The position numbers and the translations under genes were made by a program. From contig JACMZG010001911.1 in assembly GCA_018340805.1 (NCBI GenBank), forward strand, positions 51,937,657 to 52,001,656: a DNA stretch of 64,000 nucleotides. The letters are read 5' to 3'. This document shows, in pieces, positions 48,952 through 61,200 of this stretch (its first letter is position 1; each line of letters begins with the position of its first letter). The notes under the pieces are model-generated. The model searched no databases, was not told where the DNA came from, and worked only from the letters and a program-made list of their open reading frames with translations. The stretch is from Microvelia longipes. Lineage: Eukaryota; Arthropoda; Insecta; Hemiptera; Veliidae.

Positions 48952-48962
48952 CCTCGTCGCCA
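48949..48962 (-). promoter_or_regulatory. Primer-binding site (tRNA-Ser type)
   Basis: TGGCGACGAGGATG on the - strand is complementary to the 3' end of the animal tRNA-Ser(GCT) as I remember it (CATCCTCGTCGCCA). Its last three bases are the likely gag start codon. Confidence 0.75.
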
Positions 48963-48964
48963 AA

Positions 48965-49092
48965 TGTTGTAACTATTAGTAATAAAACTACGTGTTCATT
49001 ATAGCTCGTAAGAAATACGACTGAAGCAAATCTTTATTTTGACATTCATAGAATAATAAAAATAGTAAATAAATAATTATTAAATAACATCA
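48965..49092 (-). repeat. 5' LTR of the Mag-like element
   Basis: 128 bp. On the - strand it ends GTTACAACA, two bases before the primer-binding site. Confidence 0.92.
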
Positions 49093-49384
49093 CTATGGAC
49101 AGTAATTTTAAGTGAGAAAAGATAGAGTAGAATTGATATCTATCAACTCTCACACACACACTTACATCTGTGTGTGTAGTGCACATACATCGCATGTGCA
49201 CTTTTCTTGAATACACAGAACATGCCAAAGAAAATTGGTACAAAAGAAAATTGTTATGGTAATAATATTAATTAAAAAATAAAAATAAATCGAACAAAGC
49301 GTAATCGCCTATAATTTTAAATCAAATAAACCTATAAAACCTATAAAAAGTTTTAAATCGAATAAAGATTTCTCGAAACTGTTC

Positions 49385-50044
49385 ATCTAATCGTATTCGC
49401 TACGCTCATCCTCACCACTTCAGACTCGCTTCGCTTGTCCGAAGCGAACAAGCGATTATAAATTAGATAATATATTAATAATATCTAATTTATATTATAA
49501 AACGTCTGGTGGCTTGTCACCAGATGGTAAATAATTTATATCACTCCCAGCGATCACCTATCCACGTACTGATATCGCTCGAAACAGCTTAACACTAGTG
49601 ATAAAACGAAAGCCGTTGCGTGTTGAGTCGTATTGAAATGGAACATAGTATACTTGTGTATACAGGTACAATGGACCCACATAAGAGGTCTAAGTACCTA
49701 GGAAATTATTTCCTCCGGAATTAATAAAAATAATACTTGTGATTACATAAAGGGATACACGGGTACCAATTTCAATTAAATGAATAAATGAAAATTAAAA
49801 TTTTTTTCAATTTGTAACAAATTTTGAAAACGTTTACGTGTCATTTAATAAAGATGAAACTAATGCTATTATGACATGAATCGGCGCATTTGTTGTATTA
49901 CATGTGTGCTAAATTTGTTTTCTAAATATTTCAAGTCATGAATGATGGTTAATAACGTCATAAAAATAACTTTTTGGAATAACAACTACATCCAACGATT
50001 TTATGTCTCTAGCTTAAACTGATTGGGAGCTACGATGATAACAG

Positions 50045-50045
<1 letters not shown>
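49385..50045 (-). repeat. 5S-like repeat, - orientation
   Basis: The - strand has CGGACAAGCGAAGCGAGTCT, and a core near 49547-49610 with TTAAGCTGTTTCGAGCGATA, then TGGATAGGTGATCG. The family's GACGTTATTAACCATCATTC-type middle is near 49960. A short unrelated stretch interrupts at 49450-49530. Confidence 0.7.
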
Positions 50046-50090
<45 letters not shown>

Positions 50091-50106
50091 TATATATATA
50101 TAATTA
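50046..50106. repeat. (AT)n microsatellite
   Basis: Pure AT apart from single breaks. Confidence 0.95.
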
Positions 50107-50254
50107 TATTACCCGCGCACAATCATACAGGGAGACAACCTGGTGGAAATAATCAGTAGATCTTAAAGCATCTAATTCTTCTAATATTAATTAATTCTAT
50201 TACTTTATAAATGAAAATTCTAATACTTATTGTTTATATCTCGGTGTAAATGAA

Positions 50255-50938
50255 AAAAATTGGGTACGGGGTACATCGGAACTTTTTCTCATCACATCGG
50301 ATTCGCTAGGCTCATCCTTCCTCGCTTCACTCGTCCTCAGAATATACAATTCGCCAAATTTATAGTACAGCATGTCTTCGGACTTGCTCGCTGGTCCTCA
50401 GATAATAAATACATCTGTTTAATTCTCAGCTGTCACCCATCCAGGCACTGATCACGCTCGATGTTGCCTAACTTTTATGATACAACAAAATTCATGAATA
50501 TACTTGTCGTATTGAAACAAAACCTGGTGCTCATATTTATTACGTAAAGGTATACACTTGTACTAAATTTCAATTAAAATTTTAATTTGGCCATATGCCA
50601 AATCTTTCATCAAACATTATTCCGCGTTTTATGATTTTTCATAAATAATTATTGTGGGTTAAACACGGCATAAATAATTACTTTCCGAATTGCACAACTA
50701 AAGCGTTAGACTGATTTTTGTAAAAAGTTTCAACTCTCCATCATAAATACACCGGGAGCTACGATGATACACAGACATACACATATTTTTTTATTATTTA
50801 TATATTATAATATATAAAAATACTCAGGAGGTCCTAAAAACACCTGAAACGGATAATTTCAGTGACATCCCGGTTTCGGATTTTTTGCAAACAATACTTT
50901 TCCTATATACCTAAGGTATAAAGGAGGAAAAGTAAAAA
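50255..50938 (-). repeat. 5S-like repeat, full-length, best core
   Basis: Both family ends are present: TTTTTACTTTTCCTCCTTTA at 50938 and ATGTACCCCGTACCCAAT at 50255 (- strand). The core 50426-50484 reads AGTTAGGCAACATCGAGCGT, then CCTGGATGGGTGACAGC, the closest to a real 5S gene in this window. Confidence 0.85.
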
Positions 50939-51298
50939 GGGAACACGTGGATTTCTTTGGCGTTTGATATAAAGAATCTTATAGTTTGTACTCGGCCGCT
51001 TGTTTGACGCATAAACTAAAATTTAAATGCTAAAGAAACGTGTGCTGGTCATAAAAACTAAATCAGCTGTCAGAACTAATAAAGATAACAGCTAAACTTA
51101 CCTCATAGCTCTTTCCTTGAGGAACTGCATGTCTGACAACTTAACACTCGTAATATATTATAAAACTCCCGAAACTAATGCTTCAAATTTACTTGTCATT
51201 CATGTGGACGTAAACTTCACACAATTCCAATAAATCAACAACATCTATTAAATAATTACATTTTTAATTATTATTAATTTATTGATAATAATGACCTC

Positions 51299-51545
51299 GG
51301 CCGCCACCGTGGCCGAGTAGTTAAGGCGTTAGTCTTTACACTGACCTTTGACACCCACGGAGGTCTGGGTTCGCATCCCAGGTTACGCTCTCAGTTTATA
51401 GAAGATTATTGTTTTTAGATAAATTATCGCCAACTTTAGAATACACTTTGCGTGACGGTCGCTACTACCACCCGAGGTGGTTCCCGCAGGGGTTATCCCT
51501 GATGAGCCGCAAGACTCTAAACGGGTATTATTATTATTATTATTA
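51299..51545 (+). mobile_element. tRNA-derived SINE, copy 2 (best preserved)
   Basis: GCCACCGTGGCCGAGTAGTT and AAGGCGTTAGTC give the tRNA-like head; GGTCTGGGTTCGCATCCCAG is a clean B box. The body matches copy 1 closely and ends in (ATT)n. Confidence 0.88.
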
Positions 51546-52536
51546 ATTATTTATTGATAAGAGTAGCAGAACATTTTTTCAAATTTTATTATTCTTACAT
51601 TTTAAAGTTTTATTTTACACTCTATCTAATGTATTCTGTTTATTATAAAAATCTAAATTAATAAATTTATATTTTCCAGTTATTTTACTGTTAGTTAAAT
51701 TTCGATTTCTTTTAAGAGGTATAAAACATTTTAATTATTTACAAATTGTATATAGTATTTCTTTCATTATATTAATTAGTATTCATTTTTTCTTATTATA
51801 ATATATAATATTTGCATCATATTTATTAATTATTATGTTTATTACTTATTTTTTTTTCAAATTATATGTTTATTATCATACTCAATAATTTTGTTTATAA
51901 ACTAATCCAAGAGAAAATATATCAAGTGATTAACTAACACCTGTTGTTGATTCTTAATAAAATAACTGAATAATCATACAACAATATTTCCAACAATTTT
52001 TTTTGCTTACATTTCACAAATCAAATGTATGATTATAATTTGACTAAAATATGTATTATAAGTGTTGCGATGTTTTTTTTTTGTGTAAATTAATTATTCA
52101 CAAGTTCCAATACTAAATAAGAGATTTCAGTTTATTTAAAATATTAATTATAAGTGTTGCTGTATTTTTGTTTATTTAAAGTATTAATTCGGTTAGATCA
52201 ATTCAAATCGAGTTTAGGAATTAATTAGGTTGTTGAATAATTAGTATGTATTGTGGTAGGACTAGTTTGTTGAAATTTTCGTATTTCCGTAAGTTCATTA
52301 CTGATATACTTGAGCATCTGCTTGCTTTTTATAATGCTATGTGTATTTACGGTGGTCCTCTCGTATCTTTTTCTAAATTCCTCAAATAGCTCCACCCCTA
52401 TTTATTGTATGGGCTTGCAATTTTGTACAGATGAGTCTCTTAAAGAGTGTACAGTACACTGACACTAAGACAAAATAATTAGCTCATTTTTTCTTTGGAG
52501 GGTAGCTAAAATCACAAGACTGGTATGAATAGTACT
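51546..52536. other. No gene recognised
   Basis: Very A+T-rich; nothing supported. Confidence 0.5.
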
Positions 52537-53225
52537 TCACACGACTCTATTTTTTAAATAACTTTAGATCGTATCGTTATGTTGTTTTAACTCCATAATG
52601 AAAAATAATAACTAAGTGACTTCACACGACTCTATTTTTAAATAACTTTAGATCGTATTGTTATGTTGTTTTAACTCCATAGTGGTAAACTAATAACTAA
52701 GTGACTTTACACGACTCTATTTTTTAAATAACTTTAGATCGTATCGTTATGTTGTTTTAACTCCATAATGATAAAATAATAACTAAGTGACTTCACACGA
52801 CTCTATTTTTTAAATAACTTTAGATCGTATTGTTATGTTGTTTTAACTCCATAGTGGTAAACTAATAACTAAGTGACTTTACACGACTCTATTTTTTAAA
52901 TAACTTTAGATCGTATCGTTATGTTGTTTTAACTCCATAATGATAAAGTAATAACTAAGTGACTTTACCCGACTCTATTTTTAAATAACTTTGATCTATG
53001 TATTTGTTTTAACTCCATAATGGTAAACTAATAACTGAGTAACTTTACACGACTCTATTTTTTAAATAACTTTAGATCGTATCGTTATGTTGTTTAACTC
53101 CATAATGATAAATAATAACTAAGTGATTTACACGACCTATTTTTTAAATAACTTTAGATCGTATCGTTATGTTGTTTTAACTCCATAATGGTAAACTAAT
53201 AACAGTGACTTCACACGACTCTATT
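52537..53225. repeat. Minisatellite, about 86-88 bp unit, eight copies
   Basis: Units of CACACGACTCTATTTTTTAA, ATAACTTTAGATCGTATCGT, TATGTTGTTTTAACTCCATA and AACTAATAACTAAGTGACTT. Alternate units share the same variants (ATCGTATTG, ATAGTGG), suggesting duplication two units at a time. It ends before CTTATGAGGTTGTTCAGATG at 53253. Confidence 0.92.
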
Positions 53226-53299
53226 TTAGCGAACTTTCATTATAAAATACTCTTATGAGGTTGTTCAGATGATAGAAACTCTTACACACACAACACAAA

Positions 53300-54336
53300 C
53301 ACACGATCAATCTCAATAGCGTTCTCGATTCGAAAAAAACTTGATGTTGGAGGAGGTTACGAAACCTATTAACGATATTTTGTACACTTACATGTTTTAT
53401 TTTTCGTTTGTATACTACTCTACTAACATACTCAAGTATCCATTAAGTATGTCTTTTTATACTTCACTATAACCCTTTTCTTAAAATTTTATACTTTTCT
53501 TACCTTGTATTTACTTGTTATACTGTTCTTGATTGTTAACTTACTGGTTACATAACTTAACTAAGTTTAAATTTATACTAGACGTACATATTTTACTTTT
53601 CATTCGTTTTATATTTTAATGTCTCTTTATGATCTGATTAATATGTACTCACATGTTTGTTAATTATTTACGTTAATGTCCACTTGTTATATGCATTTAT
53701 TTGAAATAACGCTTTTTATGTACTTATACACTAGAACGACATTTCATACTGCTTTCACATTATATTTCTTGTTGCTCTTACGTTTATAGAGTTCATCACC
53801 TATTTCTTTAAATCATTGATATTCCCAGTTTTACATTGCGACGAAACTTCCGTAACTACTGCAAATGCTCAGTTACTAGGTTTTTGTTACGATTATTTCT
53901 GTTCATAAACTATATAGTAGACAATTGTCAGTTTACTATTCGCTGTATCTAATTGATAGGCAGGCATTCATATGATATTTTTGCCTATTTGAAACTAGTG
54001 ACATAAGTCTGTGTACAATTAAAAACTTTTAGAAATGTTTATTTGTTACTTTATTTATTTCATATTTCTTGCGTTTGATGCCAATCTAATGATGAACGAG
54101 AGGGGGAATCGATACCATATAGAAACATTTACAATGTGACGTAATGAATTGAAGTAGGTTTTGGATTTAAGGTCAATTTTAATGTTTTAATATAATCTCT
54201 TGGTGTTCTATTTGTTTTCAAAATAATTATATTTGTTTTACACACAATTTTTTTTGTCAAAACATCTACTATTTGTAGTAAAATATTACTTTTATAATCT
54301 TTACTTCTCGTTAAGCTTGTGCATGGAAATGGTTTA
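53300..54336. other. No gene recognised
   Basis: A+T-rich, T-rich on the + strand between 53400 and 53800; nothing supported. Confidence 0.5.
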
Positions 54337-54789
54337 TTATGAGTAAAATTACTTGGAATCTTTTGAATCTTTTGATGTTATTTACAATTAACGACGTTTC
54401 GGGAGCAGGTAAATCTTCCCTTACCAGGTTTCTCTTGAGAAAGATGGTGTGACTTAGTAGGCAAGGATCAACGACTTTTACTTATTTACTTTTAATTTAT
54501 CTGGGCCTTACCCCCTCCCTCAGGTTGATAAGTTTACAAGTTTATGGGGAAGGCCCCAAGTAGATAAGTTTCAAAGTGCTCTCTAAAAGTCGTATACATA
54601 GTAGGCAAGTATCGACGACTTTTAGAGAGCACTTAGTAGTCAGAGAGTACTTATTAGTCAGGTAAAAATGCTGAAACCCTATACATAACACACACCATCT
54701 TTCTCATGACGAACCGAATGATGGGAGACGTACACTTTATTTGTAAATAACATTGACAATAGATTACTCCCAACTAATTTTACTCATAA
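54337..54789. mobile_element. MITE of the ATGAGTAAAAT family, long copy
   Basis: The left end TTATTATGAGTAAAATTACT, then TATTTACAATTAACGACGTT and AGAAAGATGGTGTG, mirrors the right end (CACACCATCTTTCTC, AAATAACATTGACAATAGAT, TTTTACTCATAAA). The middle contains a second inverted pair, CGACTTTTAGAGAGCACTTA against GTGCTCTCTAAAAGTCGTA. Confidence 0.8.
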
Positions 54790-54884
54790 ACTAGAGGTCT
54801 TTAGCAACTACGACGCGGCGTCGGTGCTGGGAGCAGTTTGGCGGCCACATTGTTGTTGTTCCTATTTTAGTTCGTCATATTACT

Positions 54885-54945
54885 TGTTTATATAAGTGGC
54901 ATACTGCCACATAAGCGAATTTTCAAATGTAGTTATCAAAAAACG
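54885..54945 (-). repeat. Dispersed repeat shared with 26036-26110
   Basis: TATATAAGTGGCATACTGCC, then ACATAAGCGAATTTTCAAAT: the inverted counterpart of the copy at 26036. Confidence 0.6.
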
Positions 54946-55891
54946 TGTTTTGTTTATATTATGGTTATATTATTTTTATATTATTATATATATTTCAATC
55001 AATAACACCAGATATAATTGAATTTTGCTCTTTGCAATTTTTCGTCTTTTACGTATGGAAAGTAAGTACCTTGAAGGGGCCAAAAAATAAAAGGGTGCCT
55101 AGAATGTAAATTTATTATGGGTAATTAGTGTTCTTTAGATAAAATAAAAGATGTTTCATTCAATTATTTTATACAATAGTTTGCCCCCTATGAAGAGGCA
55201 AAAATGTAAAAAACACAAAAAAGTAGTGTTAAAATAATTTACTATTGGTTTTTTGTTCTTCAGATAAAATAAATAATGTTTTATTCTTGGTAATTTTGCC
55301 CTATCTTTAATAGTCCCTCTTTACTTTTCAACTTCATTTTTCATTGGGCGGCCATATACACTTTCGATTCCGTTTTTAAGGGCGCCATTGGGTAGATGTG
55401 ACCAAATGGCCATTACAAAGAACAAACTGTATTATATGTGGTGGAGATCCCCTAAGTATAAAACTTTAACTTTTACGGTTTAAAAATTAAAAGGGGGAGA
55501 GTTTTAGACTACCCAGCACATTAAGGTATTGCTGAGTTTATCGCCATTCACCCCTGGTATAGCTGAATCTATCAGGTTCAATACAGTAGGTAGGTAGAGA
55601 ACCACAAAAAAATACCTACAAAAATAGAGTCTATTCATTCGTTTATTTCATCTCATTTAATAAACAATAAATAAATAATTTATTTATTTATATCTAAATA
55701 CCCTTTACAATAAATAAATATATGTAAATAAAATTATATATACTGAACATGCGTCTCGCATAAGCTCAAGGCTTGTGCGAGACACTGATTTAGATTCATT
55801 TTTTATCTGTATGTAATTAAGCCGATTTATCTTAATCGGATATTTTTTACCAATATCATCACTTTTAATATTAAGTGGTGATGAGGAACGT
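54946..55891. other. No gene recognised; 3' flank of the dynein chain gene
   Basis: A+T-rich. A stem CTCGCATAAGC..GCTTGTGCGAG lies at 55753-55782. Nothing coding. Confidence 0.45.
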
Positions 55892-55897
55892 TTTATT
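55892..55897 (-). terminator. Candidate polyadenylation signal
   Basis: AATAAA on the - strand 37 nt after the stop codon of the dynein intermediate chain gene. Confidence 0.45.
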
Positions 55898-55934
55898 GAG
55901 ATTTTGTACTACTTTCTCTTCTTATCAGTTCGTC

Positions 55935-58030
55935 TTATGGTTGTTCCTCTAGAACTTCAGTCTGTTCATCTGGTTTAGTTTCTTCTTCTTTGTCGCTATC
56001 ATCACTGGTTAAAAGAAGCGGTGATGGTACAGGAGTTCTTCGATCACCGCGTTTCGTTTCCTTTCTCTCTTTCTTGGGAATCACCTTTTTCAATTTACTC
56101 TTTAATAGTTTATTGATCTTTACTCTCAAGTCTGGATCCATTTTCAAACACTTCTTAAGAGCTAATATTAACCATTCATCCTAAAAGTATAAAAATATAA
56201 ATGAAAAGGCGTTTTATATTCGTCGTTGTTTTATTTTAAGATGTAACGGTTTGCTGTTTTATTTTTCTGATAAGGAGATTGTATCCATTAGGGTTAAATA
56301 AAAACAACGATAAAAAGGGTACTTATTTACTTGGTTCCCAACATAAAGTTGGGACCCTAAGTAAATATGGCGATATAGGGCAATTATTCACTTGGGTACC
56401 GACAATATATTTACTAAATTATATAAAAGAAATTCTTTAACAATCTTAATGGAGGATGTTGAAAAGCAATGGGGCTATTGTATGGGGTTGAGAAGGGGGG
56501 AAAGAGAAAAGATTGATAATCAAGTGAATAAGATGATATACTACGAAAGTACCCTTGGTTCCCAACATAAAATTGGGACCCAAGTAAATTAAGCAATTTA
56601 CTTGGAAGGAAAATTACAAAATATTTTTTTGTTCTCATAGCAAAAAACTTGGGATTTCTTAAAGTCTTAACTCCATTACAAATTGAAACTAAGGGATTTT
56701 AATGGAATTAGACAGACCTCTTAGTTCCTATATCTAAATCCACTCGATTTTTTTCAGATAAATTGAGGTTGGGAACCAAGTAAATAAGTGCCTTTAGTGT
56801 AACGTTTCGACCAATCTGATCATAATCATACCTAAAAAATATATTATTATAAAAGTGTACATACAATAACATTTTGAGATATTAAAAGAAACTAAAGGCT
56901 AACAACATCATACAGGAACTGCAAAGTTGACTACTTACAAGTACTACAAACAATAGAAAAATCGTTCCAAGGAAGAATTAAGTCAAATAGAATAACAAAG
57001 TTACTGAAAAATAAAAATAAAAGACAAAGAATATGAGGAAAAATATTGTGAGTACTAAACCCTCAATACAGGGACGTATTGATGTGGAGTATAATCAAAA
57101 AGATACGTTGAGTTAAAATACGATAAGTTAAAATTCTTTTTTCTAGCTTTAATCCAGGTTCATTCTGCATTTTTTTGTTTAAGGTTTTATCTTACTGATT
57201 TTAATATACTTTTATATTTTTTAGGTATGATTATGACCAGATTGGTCGAAACGTTACACTAAAATCGTTGTTTTTGTTTAACCCTATTGGATACAATGTC
57301 CTTATCAAGACATTATTAAGGGTACAACCAACATCAATTTGTTTCATTTTTTTAAAGTATAACTCAAATGATACTGAAAAACATGGCCTGTCCACTTATG
57401 TTACTGCAAACACTCAAAATTGTAGAAAATAGTCCGAATTTTATGTTTCTTTAAAAAAGTGGTGCACAACGTCGATAATCGTTCACAAGGCGAATAGAGC
57501 ATTTTTTGTAGCTTATAAAATTTATGAAGAAGGAGTGTTATTTATTAAAATCTAATCACTACAACCGAAGTTGTACAACTTTTGCAAAAAATACTTAAAA
57601 ATGCCTAAAGTCTTTATATTTTGAAATTCACCTACCTTGCAAAAATTGACCGTTTTAAAATTTCTTCAATTATTTCGTAGGTATAAAGAAAAGTAATTTT
57701 TTACACTAAAAACAAATTGTAGATTTCAACTAAAATATCCGTTTAAAACCAGTAAGTGTTTTTACCAAGTTTTCTGTCTGTCTGTGTGTTTATCATCGTA
57801 GTCCTTAAATGTATTTATGTTTTAAAACTTGCGGAGCGAAAATCAATTAATTAACTGTCATTTATAATAACTTCCGCCATGATGCCTATCCCATTAGCAA
57901 ATATATTCCCAAAGGAAATTCGCTAATAAAAATATCCTATTTGAAATGTAGCACACCTATGGGTCTTAGATGTGTAAAAAGTAAATATTATTTTTCCTCT
58001 TTTACCGTTGGTATATACACACACACACAC

Positions 58031-58111
<81 letters not shown>

Positions 58112-58216
58112 TTATTAGGATTTGAAAATGCTAATGGTATAAGCATTATGGCGGGAGGCGAACCTCAGACTTTGACCCAAATCTGTTTTAAAATTCCCTA
58201 ATCACGAAAAAATTCG

Positions 58217-58271
<55 letters not shown>

Positions 58272-61200
58272 ACTGTATTTACAAAAATAATAAGGTTTGC
58301 TATGAACACAGCGTACTTGTCAATCTAAATGCCAAATTTTCCAAGTAATAGAACAATATTTAAATAAACATACAAGATAAACATTATTTTACCATTAGTA
58401 TAGATTTTGTTAATAAAACAGACTGAAAATTAATTTTATTCTGTGTATGTGTGAGTATGTATATTTATCGAACATAACAAAACATAAAAACCTATAGGTT
58501 AAAATTTATGCGCCTTCCTCGTTTGATTCGCTGAAGTAATTTCAATAAACTTCTAGAGTTTGAAATAACTTAAGTAAGTAAAATCCAATTCCCGCTGCTC
58601 CACCATCCTTGCCTTTTTTGTCATACTTTAACAAATTTCCTTTGGAAAAATACGAAAATAGGATTAGCAACATGTTTGTTATTTTCGTAGATTTTCACCC
58701 ACGTCATTTATATGTGCATTTTTTAAAATAGGTTGTACGGTTCAGCTAATGAACATTTGAAACAGACCTGAAGCTTTGGTTCGGAGGGCATCTCTGATAG
58801 ATGATAAACAACCACCGATCCGTTTTCTGTTCCTACTAGGATATTCTGAAACAGATAATTGTTACACAGTTTTAACCACCATAATGCATTACGATAAGTG
58901 AAAACAAATTTTCATTGACGGTTTTAACAAGATATAAATATTTTAAAAAATGCTTGTTATTGATTTTGATTTTTACTTTTTCTCTTTTGTACCGTTGGTA
59001 TATAGGAAAAGTAATGTGTTTGCAAAAAATCGAAAAAGGGGATGTCACCGGAATTATCCGTTTTAGGTGTTTTTAAGCCTCCTGAGTTGTTTTCACAAAT
59101 GTGTCTGTCTGTATGAGTGTGTGTTTGTGTGTGACTGTTATCATCGTAGCTCCTAGTGTATTTATGCTAGAAAGTTGACACTTGGTACAAAAATCAGTTT
59201 ATGGGTTTAGTTATGCTATTCAGAATAATAATAATAATGACTCAGCAAAAATTTCGAAAAATCACAAAACTCGGAAAAACGATGCTACGGATTGAGATTT
59301 AGCACGCATTTAGCCATATATAAGACTAACATATGTGCCAAGTTTCATCTTATTATTAGTATTATTCTAATTTTTATCAATTGACTTTTGTACGTTTTCG
59401 TTTAAAGCGGCAAATTATCTAATTGAGTTGAAATTTTGTACAAGAATACACCTTTACGTAATAAATAAAGACAATAAGTTTCGTTTTAATACGGCAAGAA
59501 TATCCATGATTTATATTGGATCATAAATGTTTAGTAGCATTGAGGATGGTCAGTGCTGTATGGGTGACCGATGAGAATGAAACGGATGTATTTACATTTT
59601 GTGGACGAGCAAAGCGAGTCCGAAGTAGGGAGGAAGAGTGTAGCGAATCCGATGTGATGAGAAAAAGTTCCGAGGTACCCTGTACCCGATTTTTTTAATA
59701 TAAGTAGATCTTTTTTTGTGCTTAAATTTTAAAATCATAAAGTTCAGTGAAATTTGATAAAAATATTTTCTGTCTAATAATAAAATTTTAAATACTATAA
59801 TAAAATGAAAAAAATAATTAACTTTTCAGTCTAAAACTAATAAAATAAATTAAATTCTCAGTGATAAATAATGCTTTTTTTATATCGCGTCACTACATCA
59901 CTCTAAATTATATTATATTAATTTATTTTTACTCGAAAAGATGCTGATTCACTTAACTTAGGCTACGAGTACAACTGATTACGAGCAACTTAAGTTATTA
60001 CCGCTGAGGTATAACTTGACAAGCTGCAAGCCTCTTAACAATCTTTTACTTTGCTAAACAAGTAACACAAAAGCTGGTAAAACACAGAATAAAGATCTTT
60101 ATTAAAGAAATGCATATGCTACAACACGACTGGGAATGATTTTTTTATTTTCCTTTTGTTTTATTTTTATAGTCGCCTCGGTAAAAAAGACCTTCTTCAC
60201 CGTCATGTAACATAATATAGTATTGATTAGGTCTTATTTAAAATATATATTATTATTAAGTCATAAGTAACCCTAAAATATTTAAAAAATAAATTTTAAA
60301 ATTTATTTTTTTATTACTAATGAATAGAAAAACACATAAGAGCCTCCAGTTTCAAGCATCCTGCTAAATTGGGGCCTTGTACTAATTAATAAAGTATTTG
60401 CACAGTTTTTATTGCATTATCTTAAAGTACGTCATATAAAGTCCACCCTGTAAAATATTAGAATGAAAACTTTTGATGATACAGCAAAAAAACGAAAAAT
60501 TATTTTATAAATTATTTTATAAATAACTGTCATACTTACATTACCACGGGGACTGAACTTGACAGTTGTAAGATACTCAGTCGATGGTACTGAATTAACT
60601 GGATTCAACGCTGATCTCTGTAAATCCCATAGATATAGACAATCATTCGTCACACATGCTAGTATGCTTGCGTGTGATGGTGACCAGTCAACATCTTCAA
60701 CTGAAAACTGACGGATTTAAATTTCGTAATTTAAATTTCGTTAATATTTTATTTTCATATTCCTGTGTTTATTTGGGTTTTATGATATTCCTCTGTTGTC
60801 ATTAACCAGGAATAATGGTTAAAAAAAATCAGGAAAATTGGGCGATAAGTAAAAGTGTTACTGCTCAGACTTTGCAGCATAAACTGAAAACTTGATCAAG
60901 ATATAGATTGAGCAAGAAACCATGATGAAACCAACACTCTAAATTTTACCAGCTTCCGGACTTCTACGCTAGAATTTTATGCTATCCAATGGTTTTTACA
61001 ATTAAATTATCTTTAATTTCTTTTTGATTGACTTTTGGAAGTGTTAGTATTTAATTAATAGTTTATTTTCGGTCATTACCTAATCAAAGCCGCAGTTTAT
61101 CGTAAAAGCAAAAGCTTATAGGTGTTTTACCGTGCGTTTCGCGACCGCGTTAAAATAGATGACAGAACAGACGTTTTTATTTCTCTTATCAAGGAGGAGT

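Larger units (their letters stand above)
44720..49092 (-). mobile_element. Mag-like Ty3/Gypsy LTR retrotransposon, complete but mutated
   Basis: Two short direct repeats (LTRs 44720-44850 and 48965-49092, TG..CA) enclose gag, protease, reverse transcriptase, RNase H and integrase in Gypsy order on the - strand; there is no envelope frame. CTATG duplicates lie outside both ends (44715-44719 and 49093-49097). The short LTRs, a tRNA-Ser-type primer site and the gag sequence style all fit the Mag lineage. LTR similarity is high, so the insertion is fairly young, yet the pol region has at least four frame or stop lesions, so this copy is not autonomous. Confidence 0.92.

Noticed and set aside
50426..50484. 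Functional 5S rRNA gene
   Set aside because: Only the internal control region is similar; the 5' and 3' thirds of 5S are absent in all copies.
41586..53225. CRISPR-like array
   Set aside because: Both arrays are contiguous tandem units with no unique spacers, and the DNA is eukaryotic.
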